Source of the DNA: Anisus vortex
Taxonomy: Eukaryota > Mollusca > Gastropoda > Planorbidae
NCBI GenBank assembly: GCA_949126835.1
Contig: OX421508.1
Coordinates: 735,001 to 799,000, forward strand
Direction: 5' to 3'
DNA: 64,000 nucleotides
Below are positions 12,401 through 21,964 of the stretch, one piece after another. A model generated the notes under the pieces. The model worked only from the letters and a program-made list of their open reading frames with translations, had not been told where the DNA came from and made no database searches. The stretch's first letter is position 1; the number at the start of each line of letters is the position of its first letter. A program made the position numbers and the translations under genes.

Positions 12401-12443
12401 ACAATTCAGCCTCATCATAGAGTAATTGAACCTTTGACTCCAT
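9435..12443 (-). CDS. Chimeric Gag-protease-integrase-remnant polyprotein, RT absent
   Basis: An intact 1002-residue frame. Residues 1-120 form a Lys/Glu-rich coiled coil. Residues 126-295 resemble a retrotransposon Gag/SCAN-like capsid region. C339-x2-C342-x4-H347-x4-C352 is a zinc knuckle, followed by an Asn/Phe-rich repeat (FSNxxNRNxPNQN type, 360-440). D478-T-G-S-S is a retroviral-type aspartic protease motif in 'LRDTGSSIICID'. Residues 630-695 look like a second Gag-like segment. Residues 720-826 match the linker and H2C2 zinc domain of integrase (H785, H792, C822, C825). 'PFYKIAVDI' (848-856) is the start of the integrase core, but the text jumps at once to a segment typical of its far end, then to the C-terminal domain (866-921, 'VLVYLPIGSGNTMEWRGPF'). 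RT, RNase H and the DDE core are missing, yet the reading frame is kept across the junctions. The last 65 residues contain an imperfect duplication (SEHxKxTLNKCCxIL twice). Confidence 0.93.
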   Translation of the reverse strand: MESKVQLLYDEAELLAKKYGITDKKEYQEFVENKVKQLKKELADKERDERAELRAHEIKQKELDNEIKQKQLELEMNKEKELKTLEMNKEKELKETQLKLAHELELAKLQNTKVEQTNNEKSKHSVRFKMPPFDGKEKIVDFLNLFEATCKGYGIPISEYYIHLIPQLKDKGREALSHIDKEITDYAIIKEQLIKFFIHSEDYYRQKFHNFILTDKIEPRAFVSEVKTFLLTWLDLVKIDTKNPNEIIEIMVVDKVLEQASKPLFTHIMERKVKTVESLIDAISNFKDSHPNVELTKQNQTVNTIQHRRRSYSPPRSRHNQFGNRKKFGNQPKSNNYKCIFCNGTNHSSEYCYRNNNARGRNFNPNFNRSNVDHRGFSNQNFSNFDNRNFPNQNFSNFGNRNMPNQNFSNNNVPNQHVGRQDFPNTQNRPQSNFQNGRNRGKLNNSTSQSNNVIFENRGQLILFPAYVEGKTTYCLRDTGSSIICIDESIIPNQKPTNIIRVDTIKLANGSTIKCPITIIDIDCPWLTGKAEAAIMKNCVAPLIIGNSFNVKHDNSFDIFQKWMNEKSNDLNLKPVLLQNEKLVDLPEQEFYPALQTFNFLQTIGKSENNILNETPNIDLSINNEKDNPIPKWNGTEKLEQYVSKFESQCEINNVPKELHAISLCRHLEGHKQIFNIAKNQISDFTKMKSEILSYIDSPHKKETQMKKTENISLINMPFDELTLKQEQKEDPYIIKMVSEIEKGQVKNKNIEIINGILCRKDTKLDVTQIVIPKTLTVKVMQISHNNALSGHLSSKKTVCKLKKNFWWPKMEKDLKTFIKSCDTCLRHNKKDSKHKAPIQMTDTINKPFYKIAVDIKENIHKNMRKLEVGNKVLVYLPIGSGNTMEWRGPFEIILKLSDVFYKVNINNKEKIVHLNNLRTYEENKVIENKSEDDINKSEHAKMTLNKCCSILKSYNRENKSKIIEIENKPDNDISKSEHRKITLNKCCEILRNFSRELRYNQ

Positions 12444-14520
12444 TATTGTTTATTATGAATGTCAAGATTTATTATATTATAGTACAGTACAATTATTATA
12501 ATGCACTATTTTATAGTACAGCAATGTTTTATTCCTATACTGGATGGCAATATTTATTAATTACTGAATGAGCATTTTTATATTACTGAATGACAATATT
12601 TATTAAATACAGAATGAGCAGTCATATAATATTACAGCAACTTTTTTTTTTTTTTTTTTTTTTAATCCTATGCTGTAGTAAAATGTTTATAATTCAGAAT
12701 GCAAAATGCTAGAATGTCAACAAGTATGCTAAGCCAAGACACATTTTCAATTATGGCTTGTTTATTTTATTATTATTAGCAATTTTATAGTAGAGTTTAA
12801 AGCAAGTGCAAGTCACTTTTTGCTATTATGACTTATTATTACTATATAGGTTGCACAATTATTTTCCGCAAAGCAAAGTACAATCTTATTATTACCAATG
12901 GTAGCACATATACAATATTATTATTATTATTGAGGATGGCATATAAGAATTAGATTAATGTTATCATAAGCCACTATAATATTATTCTTATGAGCAATTG
13001 AAATGGATGTAATTATTATCAGTATTGGAAGTACATTTTCATAGTGATTACTGGAAGTACATTTTCATTAATGCCAATACACAATAATTTTACTATAATT
13101 AATAGCAATGTAAATTCTAGATAATATTATTACAGTAGCACTGCAAAGCACAATATTATTTTTATTTAGGTTATTTTACCTGTTATATTGTGAATATTTT
13201 GTACATTTGTAGTTACATGTAATTGGGCACTACTTAAATTATATAGTTATGAATCTGAATATTCATATTATTATTATCTAGGTGAACTTATTATTGTTAA
13301 TGTTCTTACCATAGACCATTATACTCAGAGAGCAAAAACTAACCAATGCATATTAATGATATCTCAAAAAATACACAACAAAAAAAATTATATCAAGTAA
13401 CAATAGAAAAAAAAACACAATCACAATACACTAATGCTGCTTGGACCACAAATGATAGAGGAATTTTTGACAAAGAATCACAACATGTATAACATTGACA
13501 AGACTATAGTAATTTTACTTTAATAATTCTTAACAATAACAAACAAAGTCAAGACAACTAACAGAAATAACCCTAACAAAGAATCATTTCTAATCAATCT
13601 CTTTTAAGAAATAGAAATAGATGATAGACAGAATAAGAATAGACAAGAGATTTAATTAAAAACTACCGCCAACCAAAGCCCGCTTTATACATAAATAATA
13701 CATATATATATATATAATTCATACTAATGAATGTAAAAAATATGATTAAATTAAAGATTACTTAATAATCCAAATGAAAACACATTTACTGTATGAAATT
13801 ACTGCAATGTAAATCCAGAGTAGAAATCAAGAAGAAACTTAATTAATTATTTAATAATCCAATGAATGTTCACACTGTATCAAGTTGAGTTGCTTCAAGT
13901 TTCCACTTCAGTATGGTATAATCCAATTTTAGAATGAACACAAGAAAAAAATGTATACCATTAATTAAAATTAATGTCAAAGTCTTTGGTATACAGATTA
14001 AATATTAATTATATTTAAAGTTATTTAATGTTATTTATTTATCTTCCGATAAGCACATCGGACTTCAACATATCAGATTTCAACACCTGGTCGTGTCACA
14101 TCGGATTTGAACATAGGCTACATAAAATTCAACACATGGTTGTGTCACATCGGATTTGAACATCGGATTTGAACATATGTATATAGTTTAGGTTCCTTGT
14201 TGATAACATGTGGGAACGAAACTTTTTCCGGTTGCAAATATTAAATAATGATCTGCGTATAGTCACTTTTTTTCGATTTTTTGTATCGAATTTTCCAATG
14301 ATGAAATATTTGTCATCGGTGTACAAATGTTATATTTTCTTAGAGCTATTATAGTGCTCAATCATATAAATAGTATATGTATTTGAAATAATTGACTCAG
14401 GCTTCAGTTTTGTTCAAAAACTGGTACTCACATAATTTTCCATGTGGTTTGTAGTACGTCTTCAAAAAGTTCAAAAAGTTTCGAATTTGAACATAATATT
14501 ATATCCTTCAGCTTCTCTCT
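12444..14520. other. 5' internal noncoding region of the LTR element
   Basis: AT-rich, with a poly-T run near 12642-12662 and many 'attatt' stretches. Near 14040-14180 the phrase 'catcggatttgaacat' recurs about four times. No RT, RNase H or integrase core frame is seen on either strand, which supports their absence from the element. Confidence 0.6.
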
Positions 14521-14536
14521 CCGTTAGCTGCCACCA
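14521..14536 (-). other. Candidate primer binding site
   Basis: On the element strand, four bases inside the 5' LTR, the sequence reads tggtggcagctaacgg. TGG complements the CCA end of a tRNA, as expected for a primer binding site. I cannot name the tRNA without comparing it to a tRNA set. Confidence 0.55.
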
Positions 14537-14540
14537 AACC

Positions 14541-14994
14541 TGTTGATGTCCTATTATTATTATTGGACTATCAAACATTACCACCAGTCTTCTCAGAGTA
14601 TTTGAGTTGCAGTAGCTGAATTATTTGATTGATTTGAACATCAAAATGGACGACATCACCACAATATAAATTCCAAACTTGTAAATAATAAATGAACGAC
14701 TTATTGCAGCATATTATTTAATAACAATTCATTAACAGTTGACACTTCACATCCAATGAACAAATATAGCTTTATAGTATCAACATAATACACAATTTTA
14801 TTTATTTCTCCTGAGTCTAAAATACTGCCTGCGTTCCTTGTGAGTTATGAGAAAGACTGCCGACCGCATGGACCGTCACTTAACTATATCTACTTCCGAT
14901 ATAGGTTTTCTTAATATCCAAAAATGGGTTTTATTTCGACTTTTTAATTATTAATATAGTTACTACCTATATATTATTTAATGGCTTCATAGCA
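14541..14994 (-). repeat. LTR (5' LTR of the element)
   Basis: 454 bp, same length and apparently same sequence as 7806-8259, with TG..CA ends on the element strand. It would hold the promoter and start of transcription toward lower coordinates. It is followed on the + strand by the ctact duplication and the resumed 39-bp array. Confidence 0.95.
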
Positions 14995-15090
14995 CTACTG
15001 GTATGTGTTGTTTCAATCCATACACTCACTGTGCTTCTGGTATGTGTTGTTTCAATCCATACACTCACTGTGCTACTGGTATGTGTTGTT
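14995..15090. repeat. 39-bp minisatellite, right remainder
   Basis: Begins with the duplicated 'ctact', completes the interrupted unit, then holds one full unit (15015-15053) and one nearly full unit. The array ends in a 'gttgtttttgttttg' tract. Confidence 0.95.
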
Positions 15091-15319
15091 TTTGTTTTGT
15101 TTACTGTTATTTGTGAAATGGATATGTATCGCCATACAGGCTGGTCCCAGGTTCAAAGAAGGTCGAAATCGTGACTGATGTATCGATGCTCGCGGCTGAC
15201 AAGGGGTATCACGATCTTGGACTGATATTATATCACATGGCATTTGGTTTATCTATAAAATATATGTCAAGAGAACACATAAATAATAGCTAACTTCTAA
15301 CGTTGACAGTTATTGTTAA

Positions 15320-15552
15320 TGTAATGTTCTGGTCAAGATATTTGGAAATGTGATGGTTAAGAGATTAAGGAAATGTGATGGTCAAGAGATAAAGAAAATG
15401 TGCTGGTCAAGAGATAAAGAAAATGTGCTGGTCAAGAGATTAAGAAATGTGCTGGTCAAGGAGATTAAGAAATGTGATGGTCAAGAGATTAAGAAATGTG
15501 CTGGTCAAGGAGATTAAGAAATGTGATGGTCAAGAGAATAAGGAAATGTTCT
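15320..15552. repeat. ~25-bp minisatellite, ~9 copies
   Basis: Units of the form 'aaatgtgatggtcaagag' plus 'attaagg', with t/c, g/c and a/g variants and one-base indels. Confidence 0.9.
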
Positions 15553-15679
15553 GTTCTAGAGATTAGGACAATGTTTTAACCTAGTACTATTATTTTAGTC
15601 CTAACAGATCTAATTCAACTGTCACGTGGAACCGAATAGTCGAACGATCCTAGTCAACATTAATTACGACAAAGTAATG

Positions 15680-15740
15680 TCAGCTCGGCATTAAAGTAAT
15701 GGCGGCTCGGCATTGTGCTGGCCACTGTATTCCCCTTCCT
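15680..15740 (+). mobile_element. SINE family S1, short body fragment
   Basis: 'aaagtaatggcggctcggca' followed by 'ttgtgctggccac' matches the S1 body with several changes. No head or 3' end is present. Confidence 0.5.
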
Positions 15741-15922
15741 TTCATGTCGTGAAACTGGAGAACTTCATAGCCCCCCCTCCCCTCCTATTTACCTAGTTTT
15801 AACTTTATCTTTTTGTCATTTAAACCGTTAATGGAAGTCAGGGGCGGATTCCATCAGTTGTTTGCCCCCGCTCCCACTTAATCTACATTGGATATTCCTC
15901 CCAAGTAAGAGAAGTTTTATGT

Positions 15923-16117
15923 GGCACGGTGGCCGGGTGGCAGCGCGTTCGACTAGCGATCCGAAGGTTCTGAGTTCGATTCCTAGTAAGGGTAAAGTAA
16001 AGGCGGCTGGGCATTGTGCTGGCCACACATCCCCTAGAATACCGTGGGCACAGAAACTGGTGAACGCTGCTTCACCAGCCCTATGATCAGTTTTGTCCAA
16101 AGGGTACTTTACTTTAT
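15923..16117 (+). mobile_element. SINE family S1, near-complete copy
   Basis: A tRNA-like head (15923-15990) with box A-like 'ggccgggtggcagcg' and box B-like 'gagttcgattcc', then the S1 body 'aaaggcggctgggcattgtg', 'cacagaaactggtgaacgct', and a 3' end 'gggtactttacttt'. The middle segment present in longer copies (32852, 34053) is missing. Such elements use pol III promoters in the head and LINE machinery for movement. Confidence 0.88.
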
Positions 16118-16584
16118 TACCGGTGTTTAGTGTGCAATTACCTGGATACAATCTTGTCCAACCAAACTCTAAAGACCCCCTCCCCCCTTCCACTCTCCCC
16201 ACGTTCAGATTCAACTTTGAACTTTTACCTGCGAGATTTGCCGAGGTCGTTATGTTTTAAAGGTGAGCGCGCCGTTTGTTCGTCGAGGTACACCGTGCAG
16301 TGAAACAGGTGTGCCTTATGTGCGTGTGTGTGTGTGCACGAATGCATGTGCACAGGTGTTCAATGTGAAATGAGAGAGGGGGGAGGATTAATTAGCACGT
16401 GCCGTTGGACCATCCATCAGGGTGTTCTAGTCTGTCGTCCAACTTGATGTATACCTCTAGGAGCCCCAACCGTCTCTCTCCCATTTTTTTGTGTGTCTCA
16501 CAATAACATGATTATCGTTTCATGTTTTCTTTACACGTGTAGAAAATGTATTGTTATATTTACACAGACAAACATCTACACAGA

Positions 16585-16799
16585 TTTAAGACATAAAAGC
16601 TACAGCCATTTATAAGACATAAAAGCTACAGCAATTTATAAGACATAAAAGCTACAGCAATTTATAAGACATAAAAGCGACAGCAATTTATAAGACATAA
16701 AAGATACAGCAATTTATAAGACATAAAAGCGACAGCAATTTATAAGACATAAAAGCTACAGCAATTTATAAGACATAAAAGCTACTGTAACATATAAGA
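16585..16799. repeat. 26-bp minisatellite, ~8 copies
   Basis: Units 'tttataagacataaaagc' plus 'tacagcaa', with gctaca, gcgaca and gataca variants. Confidence 0.92.
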
Positions 16800-16920
16800 C
16801 GCAAACTCAACCACTGTAAGGAGCCGCTAAAACTAGCGGGCAACGATAAACAAAATCCCTCCAAAATACGATTATTGCGGACTGTGCAGTTCGTTGGATA
16901 AACACATCCATTTGTTCTGA

Positions 16921-17034
16921 CATGCTCTTAGTATCGATGTTGTTCGTCTGTTGTTGTATTCGATTACCTCCCCCTAACATGCTCTTAGTATCGATGTTGT
17001 TCGTCTGTTGTTGTATTCGATTACCTCCCCCTAA
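16921..17034. repeat. 57-bp tandem duplication
   Basis: Two apparently identical 57-bp copies starting 'catgctcttagtatcgatg' at 16921 and 16978, ending 'ttacctccccctaa'. Confidence 0.93.
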
Positions 17035-17360
17035 CCCCATCAACCATCCCTTCCAATCAGCTCCCTGTTTACCAATAGTTTACTGTTCATATTTGCAGAC
17101 GGACCTCCCCCCCCCCCCCACCCCCTCCCCTTTACCCGCTCACATGTGCGGATTGCATAACCAGACGCCCACACATAATGGATTGTGTCACGTGACCTTT
17201 CGCGCTGCACAGAAAAGGAAAAGAATTTCGCCATTATACTTCAAACACTAACCTATATAAAAAGAATTCAAGGATGTCATTAATAATTATTTTTTTAATT
17301 TATGTTGACTATAGAGTCTGGCTTTAGTATTGAAAAGTCGGATTCTAAATGATAGAGACA

Positions 17361-17456
17361 TTTGCCGATTCTTGCCTTTGCCGATTCTTGCCTTTGCCGA
17401 TTCTTGCCTTTGCCGATTCTTGCCTTTGCCGATTCTTGCCTTTGCCGATTCTTGCC
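17361..17456. repeat. 16-bp minisatellite, 6 copies
   Basis: Six perfect copies of 'tttgccgattcttgcc'. Confidence 0.95.
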
Positions 17457-18399
17457 TTGGTGAAAGCCTGCGCTCATCATGTTTGTCAATGGCGCTATCT
17501 TGTTACCTAAAGGAGGCAAACGTGAATCTGCAGTATTCAGCGTCGATTATAACAAAGCCGTCACTACGGGTTGGTGAAGAGTGGTGTTGTTTTTATCAGT
17601 CAAAGCAATCTCTGAACGGGAAAATCCTTGATTGATTTTTTTTTATTCGTGTCAGTGTCAATTAAAACTGCACACAAACTGATGACGTCAAAGTAGACGC
17701 ACTCAGTACCGGTTAATTTGTTGTTGTTTATACATGTACCCTCCAAAACATGAACCAAAAGCACAAGCATTAAGATAGCCTCCCTTTTTAAAATTCCCTT
17801 TGAAACTTAATGGGTATTGATTGACATTAACATTTTTACATTACATTTATTTTGGTGCTTGTTTTGTGCTAACTGTTCTTTTGAAGTTCCTTCCTGGCGT
17901 GGACGCACAAAATAGATCTTAAAGGATCATCGATAACTCTTTGAAACCGAAATCTATTTTAGGTCTTAGATGTTACAGACGCTCCTGTCAATACAGAACA
18001 TCGTTGCGTCATAGGCGTATTCGTGGTTTGAGTCTAGTCTTGCATTTTGATTGGTGTTTTTTTTTTAACGATGTCAAATAATTAGTTTTTCTAATGTGTT
18101 CAGGCATGCGTTGCGGCAGAATCAAACACTATAATAAGATGGACCGCTCTCTATTTTTAGAGTATAAAGACTCAATAAAGAGTCGTGTTTTCCGTGCGCA
18201 GCCTATAAAGCTCTCCCTGAAGACTTCCGCTGTATACAACTTTCGATTTTAACCTTAATTTAAGTTATAATATTATATTACATGAAGAAGCTCCTACTAA
18301 AAAATACGTTCTTCTACAATTCTACATGAAAAGTAATGAAACGACGAAATTTATAAATGGAAACATTTACTTTTACAACTACATTATTTAAAAGTTTTA
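17457..18399. other. Intergenic with a LINE 3'-end remnant
   Basis: No gene seen. Near 17955-18110 the sequence 'acagacgctcctgtc..attg.gcgtc' and 'gtttgagtctagtcttgca' matches, in minus orientation, the 3' untranslated end of the LINE copies at 46195 and 52090. Confidence 0.5.
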
Positions 18400-18670
18400 A
18401 TTTACATCTAATATTCCTTTAAATTCTCTGAAACACTGTATCAGGCCTCCATCCCTGCCCGTTCTGTGTCGGCTTTCAAATCTTCACTGAAGGGCTGCAC
18501 TAAATAACTCAAGTGAATCTCTGTCATCTGTTTGTGATTGTTGTTTGTGATTGTTGTTTGTGATGTTTTAATATTTTATATGTAGTTAAATTGTGTAGGC
18601 TTAATCATTCCTTGGTGCAAAAGGGGTGTCTACAGTAATATGAAGAAATGAAGAAGAAGTACACCAAAGC
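18400..18670 (+). pseudogene. LINE ORF2 C-terminal fragment (tentative)
   Basis: A short frame reads TLYQASIPARSVSAFKSS and ends LKGCTK with a stop near 18504, followed by an AT-rich tail and 'gaagaaatgaagaagaag'. A C-terminus of this kind ('..P.RSVSAFK..L') is common at the end of non-LTR retrotransposon ORF2 proteins. It is too short for clade assignment. Confidence 0.4.
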
Positions 18671-18776
18671 GAGCGCACTTGCTACAGTCTCTCCATGTTT
18701 TCATTGCCACCAAATAAGGTCTTATCTTGTCTTATAAGTTTACAGACGTTCCTTCTAGATAGAATATTATTACGTC

Positions 18777-18978
18777 CACTAGGCCCAAAACTCCTGCAGG
18801 GTTGGCAGGGATCGGTCGGTGGCAGGGCTAGAACCCGGGCTGTCGTTGTTGACAGCCCGGTGAACTAACCGCAGGACCAGCCGGTCTTCTTGTTGACAGC
18901 CCGGTGAACTAACCGCAGGACCAGCCGGTCTTCTTGTTGACAGCCCGGTGAACTAACCGCAGGACCAGCCGGTCTTCT
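18777..18978 (-). mobile_element. SINE family S2 head with 44-bp triplication
   Basis: On the minus strand, 'ccggctggtcctgcggttag' (box A-like) and 'gggttctagccc' (box B-like) form a tRNA-like head matching the copy at 63610-63885. A 44-bp segment starting 'gttgacagcccggtgaacta' is present three times (18848, 18892, 18936). It covers the 5' half of the tRNA-like head, so the array is a tandem amplification of part of the SINE. Confidence 0.8.
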
Positions 18979-20027
18979 TGTGTCGCCTAAGTACACAGCG
19001 ATGTTCACCCACGTCATAGTTACATCATCGAAGACTTGGGTGTCTCTAAACACGCGCGCGCACCTTGACGTAAATCCTGCATCTTGCATAAACAGCAACA
19101 ATAGGACAATGAAACATCACAATAAAACATCACAAACTAATAAACAAACAAAACTCAACAATAAAATAAAAACAATGACTGGTTTATCAGATTCAGTTTA
19201 TCGCTGGACCTGTTAGGGGGGGGGGGGGGGCGGGGGCGGCGGGGGGTATGTATGGGGGCCCTTGGCAATAACGTGACAAAGGGGAGTAACTAATCAAGGG
19301 GAAATAACTGACTTCATGTGTTGTTCCCGGTACTTGTCTCATCGGGTAATCTCGTCACGATTGTTTCAAATCCTCCCCCCCCCCCCCACCATCTCATGCT
19401 ACCCTTTATCTCCCCCACCCCCTTTTGCTTGTAAGTCCTTAGTCTTGAATAGCTGTCAGCCACATTGTACTAGAGCGCTATGCGACAACCTTAGTACTGG
19501 TTTGTAGCGTGCATGTGTGTGTGTGTGTTTGTTTGTGACTCTGGGTGTTGTCCCGTATCTATTGTTGCGTGTGTCACAACAGGCGCGGTGTGCCATAAAT
19601 CTTTAATGGCAGTGAATCTACTGCCCCCCCCCCTCCTCCATCATAGTCCTCCTCCTACTGATCGGTTTAATTTGTTATGCCAAATGCCAGTCGGTCGTTT
19701 CGGAAAAGGTCAGCTTTTTGTTTTTGAAACTCGGCATCAAGGCTCGTTGTTTCATGGAAGAAGGAAACACTTGAAGCTAATACTATTACGCTTTGCCTTT
19801 CAATTTGGTCTTATGTTATGACGTGGCAATGTTGTTGTTGTTTTCTTACTCTGGCGGGTTCATTGTGAAACAGTACTGATGGTATGATGGGTTTTTAGTG
19901 ATGGTGATGTGATAATATGGTGGTGGCCATATCGCCTTCAGAACTTCTCGAGGTGTGCCATCTTTACTTGCGTCTTACAATCTTCTTTCCGATTGGTCTT
20001 TTGTCTGGATCCCAGACAAGATATAAA
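18979..20027. other. Intergenic, homopolymer-rich
   Basis: No gene seen. G runs near 19216-19232, C runs near 19374-19388 and 19624-19633, and a (TG)n tract near 19514-19530. Confidence 0.5.
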
Positions 20028-20160
20028 CTTCAAGCTAAATTGCCCGGTGTTGCCGAAAGGGGGGGGGGGGGATAAAACAGGACTGTATAAGTTACAGATA
20101 AACAATTTATAAACTACACTGAACAGCAAGCTAATACTAAATCTAAATTGCCCGGTGTCT
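20028..20160 (-). mobile_element. Family H 3'-end fragment, partly duplicated
   Basis: On the minus strand, 'tgtttatctgtaacttatac' and the GC-rich terminus (+ strand 'attgcccggtgttgccg') match the 3' end of the Helitron-like copy at 39688. A second 'attgcccggtgtc' follows about 110 bp later, suggesting two ends side by side. Confidence 0.5.
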
Positions 20161-20196
20161 CTTCTAGGTTCAAGTATTTTTTTTTAAAGTAATATT

Positions 20197-20346
20197 AATG
20201 GGCCGTATTGCTGATGAGAGTTAACACCCTTGCCCCTTATACAAGTCAATCTTTTATGACTGACTTGTAAATTTACAAGTGCGTCATAAAAGATTGACTT
20301 GTATAAGGGGCAAGGGTGTTAACTCTCATCAGCAATACGGCCCATT
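20197..20346. repeat. 150-bp near-perfect palindrome
   Basis: Two 75-base arms starting 'aatgggccgtattgctgatg' and ending with its reverse complement. There is no spacer; the centre is the palindrome acttgtaaatttacaagt. By eye only two positions per arm mismatch (tgac versus gtgc next to the centre). It could be a fold-back MITE or a sequence-assembly palindrome. No protein is encoded. Confidence 0.93.
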
Positions 20347-20734
20347 GAAATACAAAAAAAAATGTAGAAAAAAAAAACGCTATAAACTAACTATAAAGTA
20401 TTTGTCTTGCTGTTATTATTTCCGTAATGATACCAACAACAAAATTCGAAATTTAAATCTCGATCTAGTTTATGTTCTGCCACCTTAAAATTTTTATTTT
20501 GTAAAGTGAAATAAATCAAAACAATTAACTCTCATTTCTACGTCTGCCGAGCTGACTGTCTGTTTGTTTGTCTGTCTGTTTGTAAAAAAAAAAAAAAAGT
20601 GTCGGTCACATTAAATATTCTATTTCCGCGACACACGAGTTACCCAGAAAGAGAATTAATTAAAATTATGATTTACAATGCCAACAGTAAGAAAATCTGT
20701 TCTAATTTAATTAATATGATATATATATATCTTA

Positions 20735-20789
20735 ATGTCTCTCTCTCTCTCTGTCTCTCTCTCTGTCTCTCTCTCTGTCTCTCTTTCTG

Positions 20790-20824
<35 letters not shown>

Positions 20825-20945
20825 GTCTTTCTCCGTGTCGTTCTCTGTCTCCCTTTCTCCCTCCATGACTCTGTGTGTGTGTCTCTCTGTCTCCCTCTTT
20901 CTCTATGACTATTTCTCTCCCTGTGTCTCTCCCTCTTTCTCTCTG
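20735..20945. repeat. (CT)n-rich simple repeat
   Basis: Interrupted 'tctctctctgtctctc' sequence, immediately left of the 42-bp array. Confidence 0.9.
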
Positions 20946-20960
20946 TAGACCTACATAGAA

Positions 20961-21422
20961 ATGTATTGACATATATATATAGTTATATGGTACTTCGTTG
21001 AAATGTATTGACATATATATATAGTTATATGGTACTTCGTTGAAATGTATTGACATATATATATAGTTATATGGTACTTCGTTGAAATGTATTGACATAT
21101 ATATATAGTTATATGGTACTTCGTTGAAATGTATTGACATATATATATAGTTATATGGTACTTCGTTGAAATGTATTGACATATATATATAGTTATATGG
21201 TACTTCGTTGAAATGTATTGACATATATATATAGTTATATGGTACTTCGTTGAAATGTATTGACATATATATATAGTTATATGGTACTTCGTTGAAATGT
21301 ATTGACATATATATATAGTTATATGGTACTTCGTTGAAATGTATTGACATATATATATAGTTATATGGTACTTCGTTGAAATGTATTGACATATATATAT
21401 AGTTATATGGTACTTCGTTGAA
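20961..21422. repeat. 42-bp minisatellite, 11 copies
   Basis: Eleven almost identical head-to-tail units of 'atgtattgacatatatatat' plus 'agttatatggtacttcgttgaa'-type sequence. The period is a multiple of three, so the minus strand stays open with a 14-residue repeat (MSIHFNEVPYNYIY). Uniformity suggests recent amplification. I regard the frame as a by-product. Confidence 0.96.
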
Positions 21423-21532
21423 GATTTAATGCCAAAGTGGCCTGCTGACTGGCTGCTTCATATTATTGATTGTTATATTTATTTCAGTTCAACTAAACAA
21501 AACAAACAAACATACACAAACTTTACGTCGGA

Positions 21533-21964
21533 ATGTCGCAAGAGGTGACGTCATCGACCAAGCACTTTGTCCCGTCATTTCAATGGAGCAAAAGGCGCAT
21601 CTTCCTGCCCGCCGCTGGCGAACTCTCCAAAATGGTCAATCTTTTGATTTTCGTTTTTTTTCTTTCTCTAAAGCCTTTTTTTGTTTTTGCTAACAATACC
21701 TTGCTTTCTATAGCAGTTTTTCGATTTTATACCTTTGTGTGGCTCATAGCCCCCCAGCGGGCACACCACATCGTAGCGACGAGGGAAAAAACGTGGAAAC
21801 CACGAAAACACGTTGGGAAACTACATAAACACGTGGAAACCACGTTTTTCCTCCGTCGATACGATGTTGTGTGCACGCTGCGGTCCCCCGCCATCTGCAA
21901 AGATTTAATGCTCAAATATACTCCTGAACTTTATTACCAAAACAACAGCAACAACAAACAATGA
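21533..21964 (+). CDS. Unsupported 143-residue frame
   Basis: An open frame starting MSQEVTSSTKHFVPSFQWSK with a hydrophobic stretch around residues 35-55. No family is recognised. Its 3' half runs through the inverted repeat at 21761-21874, which argues against a conserved protein. A TGACGTCA site lies within the frame at about 21545. I list it only as a weak candidate. Confidence 0.1.
   Translation: MSQEVTSSTKHFVPSFQWSKRRIFLPAAGELSKMVNLLIFVFFLSLKPFFVFANNTLLSIAVFRFYTFVWLIAPQRAHHIVATREKTWKPRKHVGKLHKHVETTFFLRRYDVVCTLRSPAICKDLMLKYTPELYYQNNSNNKQ
21761..21874. repeat. Imperfect inverted repeat (~45-bp arms)
   Basis: 'gcacaccacatcgtagcgac' on the left matches the reverse complement of 'gatacgatgttgtgtgc' on the right. 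The arms include 'aaaaacgtgg..ccacg' and surround a short spacer near 21803-21828. Resembles a small fold-back or MITE. Confidence 0.7.

Larger units (their letters stand above)
7806..14994 (-). mobile_element. Non-autonomous Ty3/Gypsy-like LTR retrotransposon
   Basis: A complete insertion of 7189 bp with 454-bp LTRs at both ends (7806-8259 and 14541-14994) that I read as identical, and a 5-bp target duplication (ctact). The coding strand is minus, so the 5' LTR is the one at 14541-14994. It carries one long frame (Gag, protease, integrase pieces). Reverse transcriptase, RNase H and the integrase catalytic core are absent, so it must rely on a partner element. About 2.1 kb of AT-rich noncoding sequence lies between the 5' LTR and the frame, and 1.2 kb lies after it. 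Identical LTRs and an intact frame indicate a recent insertion. Confidence 0.93.

Noticed and set aside
12444..14520. Hidden RT gene of the LTR element in the 2.1-kb 5' region
   Set aside because: Both strands are full of stops, the DNA is extremely AT-rich, and no RT motif (such as YxDD context) was seen.
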